Source: Paulownia fortunei (lineage: Eukaryota; Streptophyta; Magnoliopsida; Lamiales; Paulowniaceae). Taken from it: a stretch of 64,000 bases of DNA. The notes under the pieces are model-generated. The model was not told the DNA's origin. It saw nothing but the letters and a program-made list of their open reading frames with translations, and made no database searches. Location of the stretch: the NCBI GenBank assembly GCA_019321725.1, contig CM033122.1, positions 15,774,274-15,838,273 of the forward strand. Direction: 5' to 3'. This document shows positions 1 through 12,234 of the stretch, one piece after another (positions within the stretch are counted from its first letter, which is position 1; every line of letters starts with the position of its first letter). Both the position numbers and the translations under genes were made by a program.

Positions 1-468
1 ATACGATATAGTTATCTGGAATCGCATTTCTCCTTTCTCTAGTGGATCTTCTCAATGGCATTTCCCCTTGAGGTTGCTGAGTTTGTTCTTTGTGAACAAC
101 TTCATCATTTTGGTTAGAAAGTTCATCAACATTACCCTGATAATCTGGATTTGCATTTTGAATAATGCCATGAATAGAAGCCTAATCATTATCAATTGCA
201 ACTATAGGAAGATAAATAAATTTCTTTTCAAAGACAATGTTGTGAATTTTATCTTCCTCCCCAAACTCAATTTCCTCAAGGAATCTCGCATTTTCTGTCT
301 CAAATCATAAAACTTGTAACCCCTTGACCATTCAGAGTAACCAACAACGTAGCAACTTATCGTTTTTGCGTCCAATTTCTTTTCATTTAAACATTCCCAA
401 ATACGCAAATGCCTAATACTAGACTTTTTGCCTGTCCACAGTTCATAAAGGTTTTTAATTAGGCTTTT
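1..468 (-). pseudogene. Ty1/copia Pol fragment (integrase C-terminus and linker)
   Basis: Read on the minus strand, the stretch from about 468 to 1 gives copia polyprotein sequence: YELWTGKKSSIRHLRIW, then EKKLDAKTIS and YSEWSRGYKFYDL, then a linker ending PLRRSTRERRNAIPDNYIV at the window edge. In the family this is the end of integrase and the linker before reverse transcriptase. A few residues appear to be missing between IWEC and NEKKL, an in-frame stop lies in the linker, and the reading frame shifts at least once, so it is a dead copy. Its continuation lies outside the window to the left. The copia assignment is firm; the clade is not determined. Confidence 0.85.
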
Positions 469-3400
469 AGGTCTCTACACATTGTAAAGTCTATACTCAA
501 TTCATGTTCCTAGAGTCCCACTAATAGATCACTTATTTAACTCTATCAAATTAGATAATACATAATATAATTGTTATTTAAATATATTAGCCCACTTTTA
601 AAAAATTAAATTAATTCCAACAATAATTCATCATCGCCAACTTTCCACAGTAAAATCTAATTCAAAGTTGTCTTTTTCGAATTGATAGGCCATGTAAGAA
701 AGTAGAAAAGGCAAATAGGTTAAATGGACTTAAAGGAAAAATCAAAGAGATTGGGCTAATAAACTCAAAAGTGGAAGTCAACCCTTTAATTTTTTTATTC
801 CCTGGTTCATATGCTCAAGCCCAAAAGTTCACATGCATTGCTGCAAGGTCCAAATTAAAGTAATTGTTGCTACTTAGTTATTAGGGACAATGAGGTGGAT
901 TTTGGACGGGTCAAACATGAGGCCTGTCATGCCAAAAAAAGAGTGAACCCAAGACTCACCCCACTCCATCTTATATCAAAACCCACCTCACCCCACCCTG
1001 CCCCGAATTCAAACCCCAATAGGTCTAGCCCGTCTTGACCCGTGGACCTGCAAATCTTTGTCACTCAGATTTTTTCCTATTTAGTTAATGATGTCTCTTC
1101 TCCAGAACTTCCCACCATACAACGCAACATTACTTGTGCAATAAAATGGGTACACACATTGTCCGTTATCCATCACGAGACCCATTTGATCGGGTTTGAG
1201 CCCCTCTCAAGCGCAACGGGCTCATTATGAGATTGGATTTGAAACCGCTTTATTGTCATCCATATTATTCACTCTAAGACATATTGTACGCGAACAAGTC
1301 TCAAGCGCCTATTCATGGATAAATTAAATTTATGACTAATTAAATAGTGACACATATAAAATAATATATTAAATATCAATATTATAATTTTTATTTATAT
1401 TTAAGTAATTTAATCACATTTAATTTCTAAAGTAAATAGTTAATTAATTAATATTGTAATATATATTTTATTGGCTAATCATAATGTCGCCCAATGTCAA
1501 ATCTCAATTTTTAACGATCAAGATTATTACTTGCAAGTTATGGAAGTGAAGACAATATTTTTTGAGAATCCAAATAACATCTTATGATTATAGCTATAAA
1601 TAATAATCAAATCATGAAAAGTTAATCAAATTGTATCACTTCATAGTCAATCAAATTGTAGCACTTCATCAAATAATTATGCAAGAGCTCCTATCCTATA
1701 AGTATAAATATGACTCATCTCTAAGAAGAAAGATACAAAAAATAAATTCAAGTAAGAGAGATGTTGGAGAGGAAATCTTGAATTTCTCTCAACCAAAATG
1801 ATCAAATTCAAAGAGATTTATGGTGTTCAAGACAAATATCAAAATATTTATCACAGAGTCCATCCAAATAATAGTATTAATTCAAAATTACAGTTAACGT
1901 TATTAGAGATCAAATCAACTTTAAAGAAGATGGATGGTTGATTCGACCAACAAGTTGCCAAATTCAAAAAGTCAAGTTCTTGTAATTAGAATATTTAATT
2001 TAAAATTAAGGTGCTAAACATTTGAATCAATGTTATTAAAGGACAAACCCAATTTTGGAGTAGATCAAATTAGCGATTCTACATCTAAAATTTCAAATTC
2101 AAGATATTCTTATTCTTAAAGAAAAGAATAAGAGGGTTAATAGAGATTGTATTTATTTTATTTATTTATTTATTATTTTTACAAATAACAAAATTTATGT
2201 TACAATAGTTATCCTTCTTTCCTTGCCATCCTTTCCTTTTCTACAGATAAACATCATCATAGATTGGGACTATTGTAGATAATTGTGACTGTTTAATTTG
2301 TGACCGGTGATGATGAACATAATGTTATCCATAGCTCCCATGTTGTTGGTAGGACATGGGAAAATCTCCAAAGATCTATTTGTTCTTTTCGGTAATGGTG
2401 TTCGTGTATCGTGTGAAAAAAAATGAGAAGAGGCCATTCACGGGACATAATACCTTTTTTAGGAAAATAGGCCATTTTCTAATTTTCCAATAAAACATAT
2501 TGGATAGTTAAATTTCATAGGCAAGATTCAAACAACATTTCATTATAACTGATTGTACACATTCCACTTTACAGGGGTACATATTTTCATCCTTTTGCCT
2601 ATGTATAAGGTATTACATTGCCACTATCTTCGGACTATCTAATTACCTTTGGACTATCTAATTAATCGGATATAGTCATGGACCATAGATCACAATTGTA
2701 AGTCGTTAAATATGACGTTTATCCATGTCAGAATGATGCTTATTTAGTAAAACCAAATAATATTATATATGTGTGAGTACAAATTTTTAGACAAAATCAA
2801 CATTCATTATAAGCAGTTATATCTAATATCATCTCTTATGGATGAAGTGAGGGGTTTAAATTATGTCCGTCCCCTACTTTCCCTATCAGGATTTGAATTT
2901 TAAAAAATAAAATAAAATAAAATGCCTTACTCTTTTTCCTACAGCTGGCTAGATATATTTTGTGCCTTGTTTACCAACGTATTATTACTACTACCAATAT
3001 TTAAAGGTTCCTCGTATCGTGTTACTAAAACACAATCACCAAAAGAATTATTGATTATTGAACCAAAAGAACAGAAATAAGCTACTGAGCCAATGATTAT
3101 AATATTACACACAATAATTCATTTTTAAGTCAAACTGAAAAAACATAAAGCATCATATAAGTAATATTAATAAATGTTCAACTTGTTTTCCGAGTTTCTC
3201 CACTTCCCTTGTACGGCCACGCATTTTTGCCCCGATCAGACTACAGAACCTGACATTGTATGGCAAAATCTAACAGAACTTCATTTAAGTTTACAATTTA
3301 TCCTCTCTATCTCTCTATTTATCACAATGGATAAATCCAGTCTAAAAGACAACACAGAGAAAGCAAGATTCGATATGTCTTGTAGAAACAAATATGAACT

Positions 3401-3717
3401 TCGTCACACTTGTCACCAGAATAATACATGCTAAAGGATATACTTTTTAAGTACATATAAATTTGGACATTATAACACGAGAGCAAGACTCCACCCTATT
3501 GAGCTCACGTTCACAATTATGCACACACACAAGCCATCTTATTTTTGTTGCAAAATAAAAATTAAAAAATGTATATACTGTTAAAATCCACTTCAGGCGG
3601 AATGAGTCTGAAGCGAATTTAAGTTTGAACCCATCTTATTATCATCCTTACCAACAACAGTTACAAAACAATTCGTCTAGGTAAGTATAACCACATTAAC
3701 GTAGCACTGATACATAC
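469..3717. other. A+T-rich DNA without a recognisable gene
   Basis: No open frame here resembles a known protein on either strand. The stretch around 890-1250 has the CCACC/CCCGTC-rich wording common in degenerate plant repeats. The block at about 1690-2160 (TATA-like at 1699-1708, then A-rich text ending in TTTA repeats near 2150-2180) is reminiscent of an LTR, but I see no second copy, so it is not called. Short homopolymer and TAAAA runs occur near 2900. Confidence 0.5.
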
Positions 3718-4852
3718 AACATTAAGTATAGGGCAAAGACGGGTAGCCTCTTCGTACTTTTTACATGCTTCTTCAAGCAAATCATCCTTGGAAGGAGAAC
3801 TATTCTGGACTTACATTATCAGCACTTTCCTGCTTGTAAAGTGAAAATGATATGGAACATTAACACCTGTACACGAGGGTGCAACTTCAAGATTTTGACT
3901 GTCTATGGTTCAAGGAGACAAGTCCTCATAATTTCCAAGAACATGTTGAAGCACAATCATTTCCAACCATAACTTTTTAAAATCCTCCAAAAGATTTCCT
4001 GATCCATAGGATGGTTGAAATATTTCACTTGAGAGAAGCTATTAAATCACATTCTCAAAATAGTCTACTAAATTGCACCATACAGACCAGAAGAATCAGT
4101 GCCCAATTGCACAATGCATCATAATCCTCCCGATTTCTCTCCAGGGCATTGGCATATCTGCAAATCAGTTCAAAAAAGTGTTGCAACCTCAGTTTCAGCT
4201 AGTTTTCCCAATCAAACAATACTTGACGACAATTGTTCATCCTGATGAAAAATTCTTATGCATATAAAACTACAAATAATCTCAAAGTTCATTCTACAGG
4301 AAAATCAAGTAGCACAAATCAAATAATGATTGAAAAGGTAGCTGAGTACAGCTAATAAACTATAGTGAAGTACAGTATGCTGCTTTTGGCATGAAATTAT
4401 TGTCCACATAAGCATCACAATTACACAGAAGCTTCTCCAACTGAGAAATCCCTAGACATGACGCAAAATGATCTTGCTCTATCTTTGATTAGAGATTTTT
4501 CTATGTGGAATACAAAATGGAGTTTGAAGAAGGGGTGGGAGAAGGAGCCATATACCCACAGGAGACGGAGCAATATATTCCACTTCAGTCACAAATTCCG
4601 TATTAATTCCGAAATGCAGTCAAATCTTTGGGGCTGTATAAGTGATCACCTAACACTATAAAGCGAGAAAGAAAATGAATGAACATGAAAGCTAGTTTCA
4701 TTCAAGACTGTGGCACTAAAGACAAGATGATACCTCCTGGCGGCAAATGTAAGAAATCCTTTGACGAGATCTGCCTTCCTCATTAACACCAGTGTTAATC
4801 AACTCGATAACAGCATTGTTCTTTTCGATTTTGCTGTTCTGAGTTTGGTTGA
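3718..4852 (-). pseudogene. HLB1-like TPR protein gene fragment, three exons with introns
   Basis: Three minus-strand exons, in order, match the N-terminal TPR region of the plant protein HLB1 (HYPERSENSITIVE TO LATRUNCULIN B 1), which links the trans-Golgi network to actin. Exon A (4852-4734) begins after a CAG acceptor, reads NQTQNSKIEKNNAVIEL and ends in AG before GTATC. Exon B (4157-4088) lies between TTTGCAG and GTCTG and reads YANALERNREDYDAL then NWALIL. Exon C (3829-3718) follows AAGCAG, starts ESADNVSPE and, after a frame change, reads [19 protein letters not shown] before GTATGT. Exon phases agree (2, then 0). Exon A has an extra T near 4758 and exon C an extra A near 3806; each shifts the frame. 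No upstream or downstream exon was found, so this is a partial, intron-containing copy. The HLB1 identification is from remembered family sequence. Confidence 0.82.
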
Positions 4853-6359
4853 CTGGAACAACATAAGAAACCAAACAAAAGATAGTCCATAACTTTTCAT
4901 CACAGAAAAGAAAACCAAAAATCCCATCTAGGCTGTTCTTGAACTACATATAATATAATCCTCATAGCAATATGTCTGGTTGAAGACACAAGAATCAACA
5001 TATAAACATGAAAAATAAATAACTGTATTAGCGGACTCTTATTTCTCGCAGTGAGCCTCTCAAGTTCCACTGCAACCTTCAATCTGATCTTACTCCATCT
5101 CGAGTCTTAATGATGACTTGTTGCTTGCTTCAGCCCACAAAGCTTACTAACATAAACATTAGAACGCAATGCTGCACTCGGCTATCCACAATGCTCATGT
5201 TGACCAAGGCTCTCGTCTCACACGCCCTTGCATGTGTCTACAACGGTCCCAACTAGTCAGCTTGTTTTCCATGCATCACCCTCTATTTCGGGTCCTGCGC
5301 TGCATCTTGGATGCCGAGTAAGTTGCAGTAATCATGGAAAATGGAGCTTGGTCATTTTATAACAGCTTTACAAAGTCAAGGGAAAAAGTTGCATGGAGGC
5401 CAGGACAAACACTACTCTTCCTGTAATTATAGCTGTTTTAACACGTAGTCACTATGCTATATAGTGAGCAACAATATGTTAACATGGTATCTCTAGCTCA
5501 GCTTCTGCCAACATACACGCATCCACCAATCAAAGTGCATACTGTCGGAATTCTGTGTAGAAATCATATATGAAAACACAATAAAAGGGGAGAGAGCGAT
5601 GCACTACACTGTAAATTTTTACTGTTTCTCAAGTCACAAAAGCAGGTGACTTGTGCAGACTATGCTTTCTAAGCCTTTTGATCTAATCAGCAACAATTTG
5701 AAAAGTCAGAATATAGCTGAATAAGTCACTCTCAAATCCTATGATTTCTCATTCCAAGTGGAGTTCAACTCTGATTTTTTGTACGAGGTTAGCTTTTTAA
5801 GCTCATTCAACTACCATATACTATCCTTTATAAGCTTGGGTATGCCTCATTTCTCTCTGGGTAATACTCCGACCTAAATCAGTTGGAGTAGTCTGTGGGA
5901 AATATAGAAATAGAACAAGTGAATGTGGCATAAACACCTACAAAGGCAACTGAAACACCACAACATGTCTCCTTGCATTCTCTTTCACCTCAAATACATC
6001 CCACACAACCATTAACCGATTAGGATCAAATGATCCTAATATTTATGCAGCATTTAGAGCAAATGAATGAAGAAGTAAATAGACAAGTATTGTGTGAACA
6101 TGAGGGCAAAGTAGAAGCCTCGCACACCACCATCTCCATCCACACCAACTCAAAACTATGTTAGCGAAAATAAACTTGAAAATCTATCAATCACTAACTT
6201 TTGTTACGAGTGTAGAAACCAGGACATTTTGTACTAGAATGTTCATATCCTCTTGTATAATAGTACACTGAAGAGGAAAGAAAGCTCAAAGGAAAAGAAA
6301 AGTCAAAAAGAAAGAAAAAAGCTTAGTACTGAAGTAGAAATGGAATATGAATCTTGAAA
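4853..6359. other. Non-coding DNA upstream of the HLB1-like fragment
   Basis: This DNA is less A+T-rich than the window average and may be further intron or promoter-side sequence that was copied together with the HLB1-like exons, but I could not recognise another exon in it. No repeat or RNA gene is evident. Confidence 0.4.
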
Positions 6360-6522
6360 CCAAATAACAACCGGCAAAAATGGAATAAATGTTGAAGCGA
6401 TGATGACAATGACATGGAGGAGAAAACCTTAATGTGCTTAATGGCAAATGATGTTATTAGGATCTTCTTTGACAACAAATAAGGTAAGTGTTCCTTTTTC
6501 AAACAATTTATTTCATCAGGGT
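6360..6522 (+). pseudogene. Copia gag fragment, left piece, split by the Athila insertion
   Basis: The frame from about 6399 reads DDDNDMEEKTLMCLMANDV, an acidic stretch followed by a CLMA motif typical of the end of a copia Gag zinc-knuckle region. It runs into the AGGGT target site at 6518-6522. The sequence resumes after the Athila-like element at 17582 with more Gag-like coiled-coil sequence. The copia/SIRE-like assignment is inference from wording and position; stops are present. Confidence 0.5.
6518..6522. repeat. Target-site duplication AGGGT, left
   Basis: AGGGT directly precedes the first LTR base and recurs at 17582-17586 directly after the last LTR base, as expected for a 5-bp duplication made by a retroelement integrase. 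Confidence 0.88.
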
Positions 6523-8455
6523 TGATAAATACATATTTTTACATATTTTGTATCAATCCTACTATGTGTTCCTTGCTTTACTCTTGTTAATATTAAATCT
6601 TTATTAATATTTTATGATAGGAGTTTGGGGATCAAGAAATAAAAAATGAGCCAAAATGAAGTTGAAACAAATATTTTTGGACAAAATCTCATTGACACGA
6701 TGCCACTGCGGCAGTTTTTGTATTTTGGACATAATTTTATGATCCAAAGTCCTTTTGACCTGATTTTTAACTCATTGAAACGATAAGTAATACATATACA
6801 ATTTTTATGTTGTCAAGCTATCCAAATTCAATTGATTTCAAAGAGAACAACTCAATTAAAAAGTCAAAAGTGCACTGAAACTTTCAGACACGGTAGTTTT
6901 TATAGTTTTGGCCTAACTCTATCCACATATGTCATATTGAGTTTATTCAAGTGTCCATTGAAAGCCAAGACATGTAGTTACAATTCATTAGAAGATAGAA
7001 AAAGCTAATTCAAACTCAAAAATGCTCAAAAATGGCTTAGAAAAAGAATGATTGGAGCCGTAGAGCCAAGAAAATAGAATGTTTGGCCCCACGGCCCCAC
7101 AAATTAGAGTCGTGGCCCAGTTCGCGAAAATTTGAAAATATGATTTTTAAGTCTATTTTTGGAACTTCTTTTTGGAGGAATTTAAAGGGAATATTCCAAG
7201 ATAAATGTGGGGACTTCTTTTAGCCTAAAAATATGAAGGAAAAGGAGATGAAACATGGAAAAAAACCAAGAAAAAGGGAAGAATTTTAGGTTCCTTTTAG
7301 AAGATTCTTTTGAAAAAGCCATGAAAAGTGGAAGGTTTTCAAGGGTCATTCATCCTTTAAAAATGGAAGATAAGCTTAAACCAAGGGAGACTCATTCTCT
7401 AAAAATCATACACATATTTGAGAAGCAATCTTGGGGATCTTGGGTATCAAGAAAGACAAAGTAAAAGAGGTTTGAATGAGGAGACATCCATAATTTACCA
7501 TCAACCTCAACTATTTTCTTTAACCAATAAGTTTTTGACTCCCAATGTTGTTAATTTTAATTTTCTTATCATGTTAGATTAAACTTCCTTCTTGGTTGAG
7601 GGTAATTTCAAAACTCTAGACATAGGTTATTGTAATTAAATGTTCGATATTATTAACCAACTTTCCAATTGAAGTTTATGTTTTTCTATCCTTAATGTCT
7701 TATAGTATTTTTCTTGCTTTGTTTGGGTGCACAACCAAATTGGGTTTGAGAACTCCCTACAACTAGCTAGATTAGAGATTTTAGATCTGTAATTGTCTTG
7801 AATTTCTAATCATGTGTAGTAAATTGTGATTAATGATTATGGGATTTTTTTTAATTGTAATGGAAAATATAACCTTAGTTAAATAACCCGAGCTTGTGTG
7901 GTTGTTACTTAGAATAATCTATTTTTCTTGTTTTAATGTATCCATTAAATTAAATTTAGAGAGCTTGTTCTAGGTTGTTTGGTGGGTAGTGAATTAGGAG
8001 CTTGTTCTACCTAATAAGTAACTAAGGAAAGATTGGGGTAGTAGAACTTGTTATTACCTACAGTTGATAATGTCAATGGCAAGTTGTTAGTAATATTGAT
8101 ATGAAATTACAATCCATTATCTAGTGGTAGTAAAGGAAACCTCAACCAACTTTAATCTATTTTTGCTTATTGTTTTGATTTTAATTGCTTTACATTTTAA
8201 TTAATTTTAATTTCTACGATTTAGTTACTCAGTTCAACCCCCCCCCCCCAAATCATTTGTTGTTTATTTCAAGAGTTTACTTATTGAAGTCTTAGTTTTA
8301 GATTAGTACTTTTGAAGTTAAAATTCTTAGTTAGTGAGTTGATAGTAAATTAGTTAGCTTTGATCCTCATATGATTGACTCTTACTCGCTCTATATTCGT
8401 TGAAAAATTATTGAAGAGTAAGATTTAAATTTGGTAGGCTTACGATAACCGACTA
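6523..8455 (+). repeat. 5' LTR of the Athila-like element
   Basis: It begins TGATAAATACATATTT and ends ACCGACTA, where the 3' copy has the canonical CA end (CTGACCA). It is 1,933 bp. Relative to the 3' copy it carries an extra block of roughly 80 bp around 7110-7200 and a longer C run near 8240. The 69-codon open frame at 7255-7464 is shared with the other LTR and is not a gene. Confidence 0.92.
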
Positions 8456-8461
8456 AGTTTT

Positions 8462-8479
8462 TGGTGCCGTTGTCAGGGA
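8462..8479 (+). other. Primer-binding site, tRNA-Asp type, mutated
   Basis: TGGTGCCGTTGTCAGGGA lies 6 bp after the 5' LTR. It resembles the complement of a plant tRNA-Asp 3' end used by Athila elements, with three apparent transitions (two C to T, one G to A), consistent with decay of methylated cytosines. Confidence 0.75.
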
Positions 8480-8580
8480 TCAGGCGTCTAATTGATTCAT
8501 TATCCTTTTTAGTTTTTCATTTTATTTTACTTTTTTTTGTTAGTTTATTTTAGTTTGTTTTCTTGTTATTTTCAAATTTT

Positions 8581-9560
8581 ATGTCATCGAAGGACTTGAG
8601 GAGATTCGGATTAATTTCAACACACCATTACCACCACTTCCACTTATACCTCCAATTAATTCACCACCCCAGCTCGAATTTGAAGCTTTTTCTCCTACCT
8701 TTGAAACTTCTCATCAACCCAAAACTATTGAAATAATATATAATCACAGAACATTGAAGGAGTTGGTTGATCCCAATTTGGAGATTCAACCATTGTGTAT
8801 CACTTATCCCAAATTAGAAGGCAGTTTTGAACTCAAATCTGGGATGATTCATCTTTTGCCCACATTCCATGGTTTTACGAGTAAGGATCCAAATAAACAA
8901 TTGAAGGAATTTCATATCATGTGCTCTAGTATGAAACCAGTTGGCATTTCAGAAGAAAACATCAAGCTCGTTACTTTTCCTTTTTCATTGGCGGATTCGA
9001 TAGATGAGTGGCTTTATTATCTATCCTCTAACACGATCACCACATGGAACGAAATACGAAGGGTGTTTCTTAAGAGGTATTTTCCAGCATTCAAGGCAGC
9101 GAGCATCCAAAAAGAAATATATGAGATTCGACAATACAATGGAGAATCTCTCTATGAGTATTGGGAAAGATTTAAAAAATTGTGTGCCAGTTGTCCTCAT
9201 CATCAAATCAGTAATAAACTTCTCATCCAGTATTTCTATGAAGGGTTTATGCCAATAGAAAGAAGAATGATTGATGTTGTAAGTGGAGGGGCATTAGTTG
9301 ACAAGACACCCTAGGCAGTAAGGAATTTAATTGCGAACATGGCTGTAAATTCTCAATAATTCATCACCCGCCATAATCCACCACCACCACCTAAGAGTGC
9401 CAATGAGGTGAACACATCACTTATTGAACAAAAACTCTCACACCTTACCTCTTTAGTGCAACAAATAGCTGTAGGGCAGCAAGTCAAAGCATGTGAAGTA
9501 TGTTGCATAGTAGGCTATCCCGTGAATATGTGTCCATCTCTCTAAGAAAATTCTATAGAG
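8581..9560 (+). pseudogene. Athila-like Gag (capsid and zinc knuckle)
   Basis: The longest open part, 8754-9314, encodes 186 residues of Athila-type Gag: LLPTFHGF, LKEFHIMCSSMKP, TTWNEIRRVFLKRYFP, then GESLYEYWERFKKLCASCPH and LIQYFYEGF. After the stop at 9312-9314 the same frame continues through a conserved segment, with later frame changes to a decayed knuckle (CEVCCIVGYPVNMCP) near 9500. In the family, Gag forms the cytoplasmic particle and the knuckle binds RNA. The N-terminal start is uncertain. It is not functional as read. Confidence 0.88.
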
Positions 9561-9863
9561 TAAGCAAATGTGATTGGTGGTTTTCCAAGTTAACCAAGGC
9601 AAATATATAATCCTTTCTCTAATACTTATAATGAAGGATGGAAGGATCATCTCAATTTAAGATATGGGAACCAACAACAACAACCCACTCAATTTCAAAT
9701 TCCAAATTAACCACTGGGTTTTCTATAATCAAATGTGCAACCACCCTTCCAACCACCACAACAATCAGGCGCATCTTTGGAGGATCTCGAGAAAGCACTT
9801 GCTACCAATACTATATAATTTCAACAAACTACATAAGCCCATCTCCAATATATTGAGAATCTA

Positions 9864-11130
9864 GTGGAGCAAATGGCTACTATCTTAAGCCGATTGGAAA
9901 CACAAGGATTGGTCAAGTTACCTTCCCCACCCATGGTGAATCCTAAGGAAAATGCAAGTGTCGTGACTCTTAGAACTAAAAAGCACTTGGAGTATCCTAG
10001 CTTGCCAATAAAAAGAGTATCCAAGGAGGTTGAGAATGGCGAGTCAAGCAATACCATCCCTTCCTTAGATAATTCTCACCCTCCTACTCATCTACCACCC
10101 ATAGTTAAGGAGAATCCAAAGTCGGTAACCAATTCTAAAGCTCTCTTTCATACTTATGTAACACCTCTACCTTTTTCTAGTAGGTTAGCAAAGTCTGAGG
10201 AAGAGGAGTAAGAAAAAGAGATCCTTGAAACTTTTCAAAAGGTGGAGGTTAACATCCCTCTTCTTGATACCATCAAGCAAGTATCTCGCTATGTCAAATT
10301 TCTCAAGGAGCTATGCACCAATAAAATAAAGTTGAGAGGGGATGAAAAAGTAAGTATGGGGGAGAATGTTTCAATGGTTCTTCAAAGGAAACTCCCTCCA
10401 AAATACAAGGATCCAAACACTTTCACCATTCCTTATACCATTGGTAACACAAGGTTTGAAAAGTACATGTTATATTTAGGTGCATTAATCAATGTCATGT
10501 CATATGCCATTTATGTTTCTTTAAATTTAGGCCCTTTAGAAGAAATTGGTGTTGTTATCCAATTAGCAGATATATCAAATGCATACCCTAAAGGGTTTAT
10601 GGAGGATATTTTGGTACAAGTGAATGAATTAGTTTTTTTTATGGATTTTTATATTCTTGAGATGGGATATGATAGATCCGTACATCCTATACCCATTCTT
10701 TTAGGGAGACCATTTCTAAAAACATCTCGGACTAAAATAATGTTCATAATGGTACATTGTCTATGAAATTTGATGGTGAGATAATTAGATTTAATATTTT
10801 TGAAGCTATGAGGTATCCTAGTGATGTGCATTTCATTTTTGTAGTTGATATTATTGATTTTATAGCTCACCAAATATTTGAATTGACTAGCAATGATGGA
10901 TTGGATGTTGCATTGATGAACAATCTTTACATGGAGGACTTGAAAGAGATAAAGATAGATGTGCAATTGTTGGAAAATATGGAGGAAACAGTGGAAGGAT
11001 TGGACTTATTTTCACAAAATATAAAGTATGATATCTCTTACATTGCTTTGCCATTGACTAATGAGAGATTTATACCTTCTGTGGTGCAGGCACCTATATT
11101 GGAAGCATCTCAAATATGTGTATTTAGGTG
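9864..11130 (+). pseudogene. Athila-like Pol: linker and aspartic protease
   Basis: Two open stretches separated by a single stop (10209-10211) plus an overlapping frame (10757-11131) give the linker (LETQGLVKLPSPP, EKEILETFQKVEVNIPLL) and the retropepsin-like domain. The protease active-site strand reads MLYLGALINVMS at about 10467-10502, so the catalytic Asp position (codon 10473-10475) is Tyr. Downstream ILLGRPFLKTSRTKI is retained. In the family the protease cleaves the Gag-Pol precursor; with no active-site Asp this copy could not. Confidence 0.87.
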
Positions 11131-11139
11131 ATGAAAAAA

Positions 11140-12234
11140 TAGTTCCAATTATCATTGCTAAAGATCTCACTAATACACAAGAGGCTAAGCTTGTTAGGGT
11201 GTTCCGTGAGTACAAGACGGCTAATGGATGGACCATTGCTGATATTAAAGAAATTAGCCCATCTATGTGCATGTATTGAATCTTACTAGAAGTAGATCCA
11301 AAGCCACGAGGGAGGCCCAAAGGTGATTGAACCCACCCATGATGGAAGTTGTGAATAAAGAGATTAAAACTTCTTGATGTTGGGGTCATCTACACCATTT
11401 TGGATAGCAAGTTGATAAGCTCGGTGCAAGTAGTTACTAAGAAGTCCAGAATCATTGTAGTATAAAATGATTGCCAAGAGTTAGTGCCTCAAAGAGTTCA
11501 AACTGGATGGCGAGTTTGCATTTATTATAGAAAGCTTAACTCTTCTACTCGCAAAGATCATTTTCCTTTACCTTTCATTGATCAAATACTTGAATGACTA
11601 TCCGGTCATACTCATTATTACTTTCTTGATGGTTACTCAGGGTATATCAAATCGTCATTTCTCTAGAGGATCAAGAGAAGACTACCTTTACTTGCCCATT
11701 TGGTACATTTGCCTATCGGCACATGCCATTCGAACTTTGCAATGCACCAGCCATATTTTAAAGGTATATGGTAAGCATTTTCTCCGAGTACATTGAGAAC
11801 ATCATAGAGGTATTCATGGATTATTTTAGTGTTTATAGTGATTCATTTGACAAGTGCATAGATAACTTTATACTTGTACTCCAAAGATGTATTGAAACTA
11901 ATCTTATACTCAATTGGGAGAAATGTTATTTTATAGTTGATCAAGGAATAGTGTTGGGGCATGTCATCTATGCTAGGGGATTGAGGTTGATAAATCTAAG
12001 ATTTATCTTGTGCATTCTTTACCCCCGCCTACAAGTGTGAGGGAGATTCACTCTTTTCTTAGATATACAGGTTTTTATCGCATGTTTATTAAAGATTTCT
12101 CCAAAATAGCACTCTTGTTGTATAGATTGTTTCAAAAAGATGTGACTTTTGAGTTTGATGACAATTGCATGATTGCTTTTAGCAAGCTCAAAGAACTCAT
12201 CACCTCATCACCTGTTATCCAACCACCAAATTAG
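11140..12234 (+). pseudogene. Athila-like reverse transcriptase, frameshifted
   Basis: Reverse-transcriptase sequence is spread over several frames: WRVCIYYRKLNSSTRKDHFPLPF near 11510-11580, a fingers/palm stretch at about 11610-11760, then VFMDYFSVYSDSFDKCIDNF from about 11810, and SFLRYTGFYRMFIKDFSKIA from about 12052. The catalytic pair that should be Asp-Asp reads Asp-Tyr (Tyr codon 11822-11824). At least three frame changes are needed to read it through. This polymerase would copy element RNA to DNA in cytoplasmic particles; it is inactive here. Confidence 0.87.

Noticed and set aside
1690..2160. Possible solo LTR
   Set aside because: LTR-like wording but no second copy, no clear TG/CA ends and no target duplication visible.
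3174..3434. 86-codon open frame
   Set aside because: No recognisable protein, no supporting start context, and outside the HLB1-like homology.
7255..7464. 69-codon open frame, similar to one at 16295-16723
   Set aside because: Both lie at the same place in the two Athila LTRs; they are LTR sequence with no known protein and different lengths.
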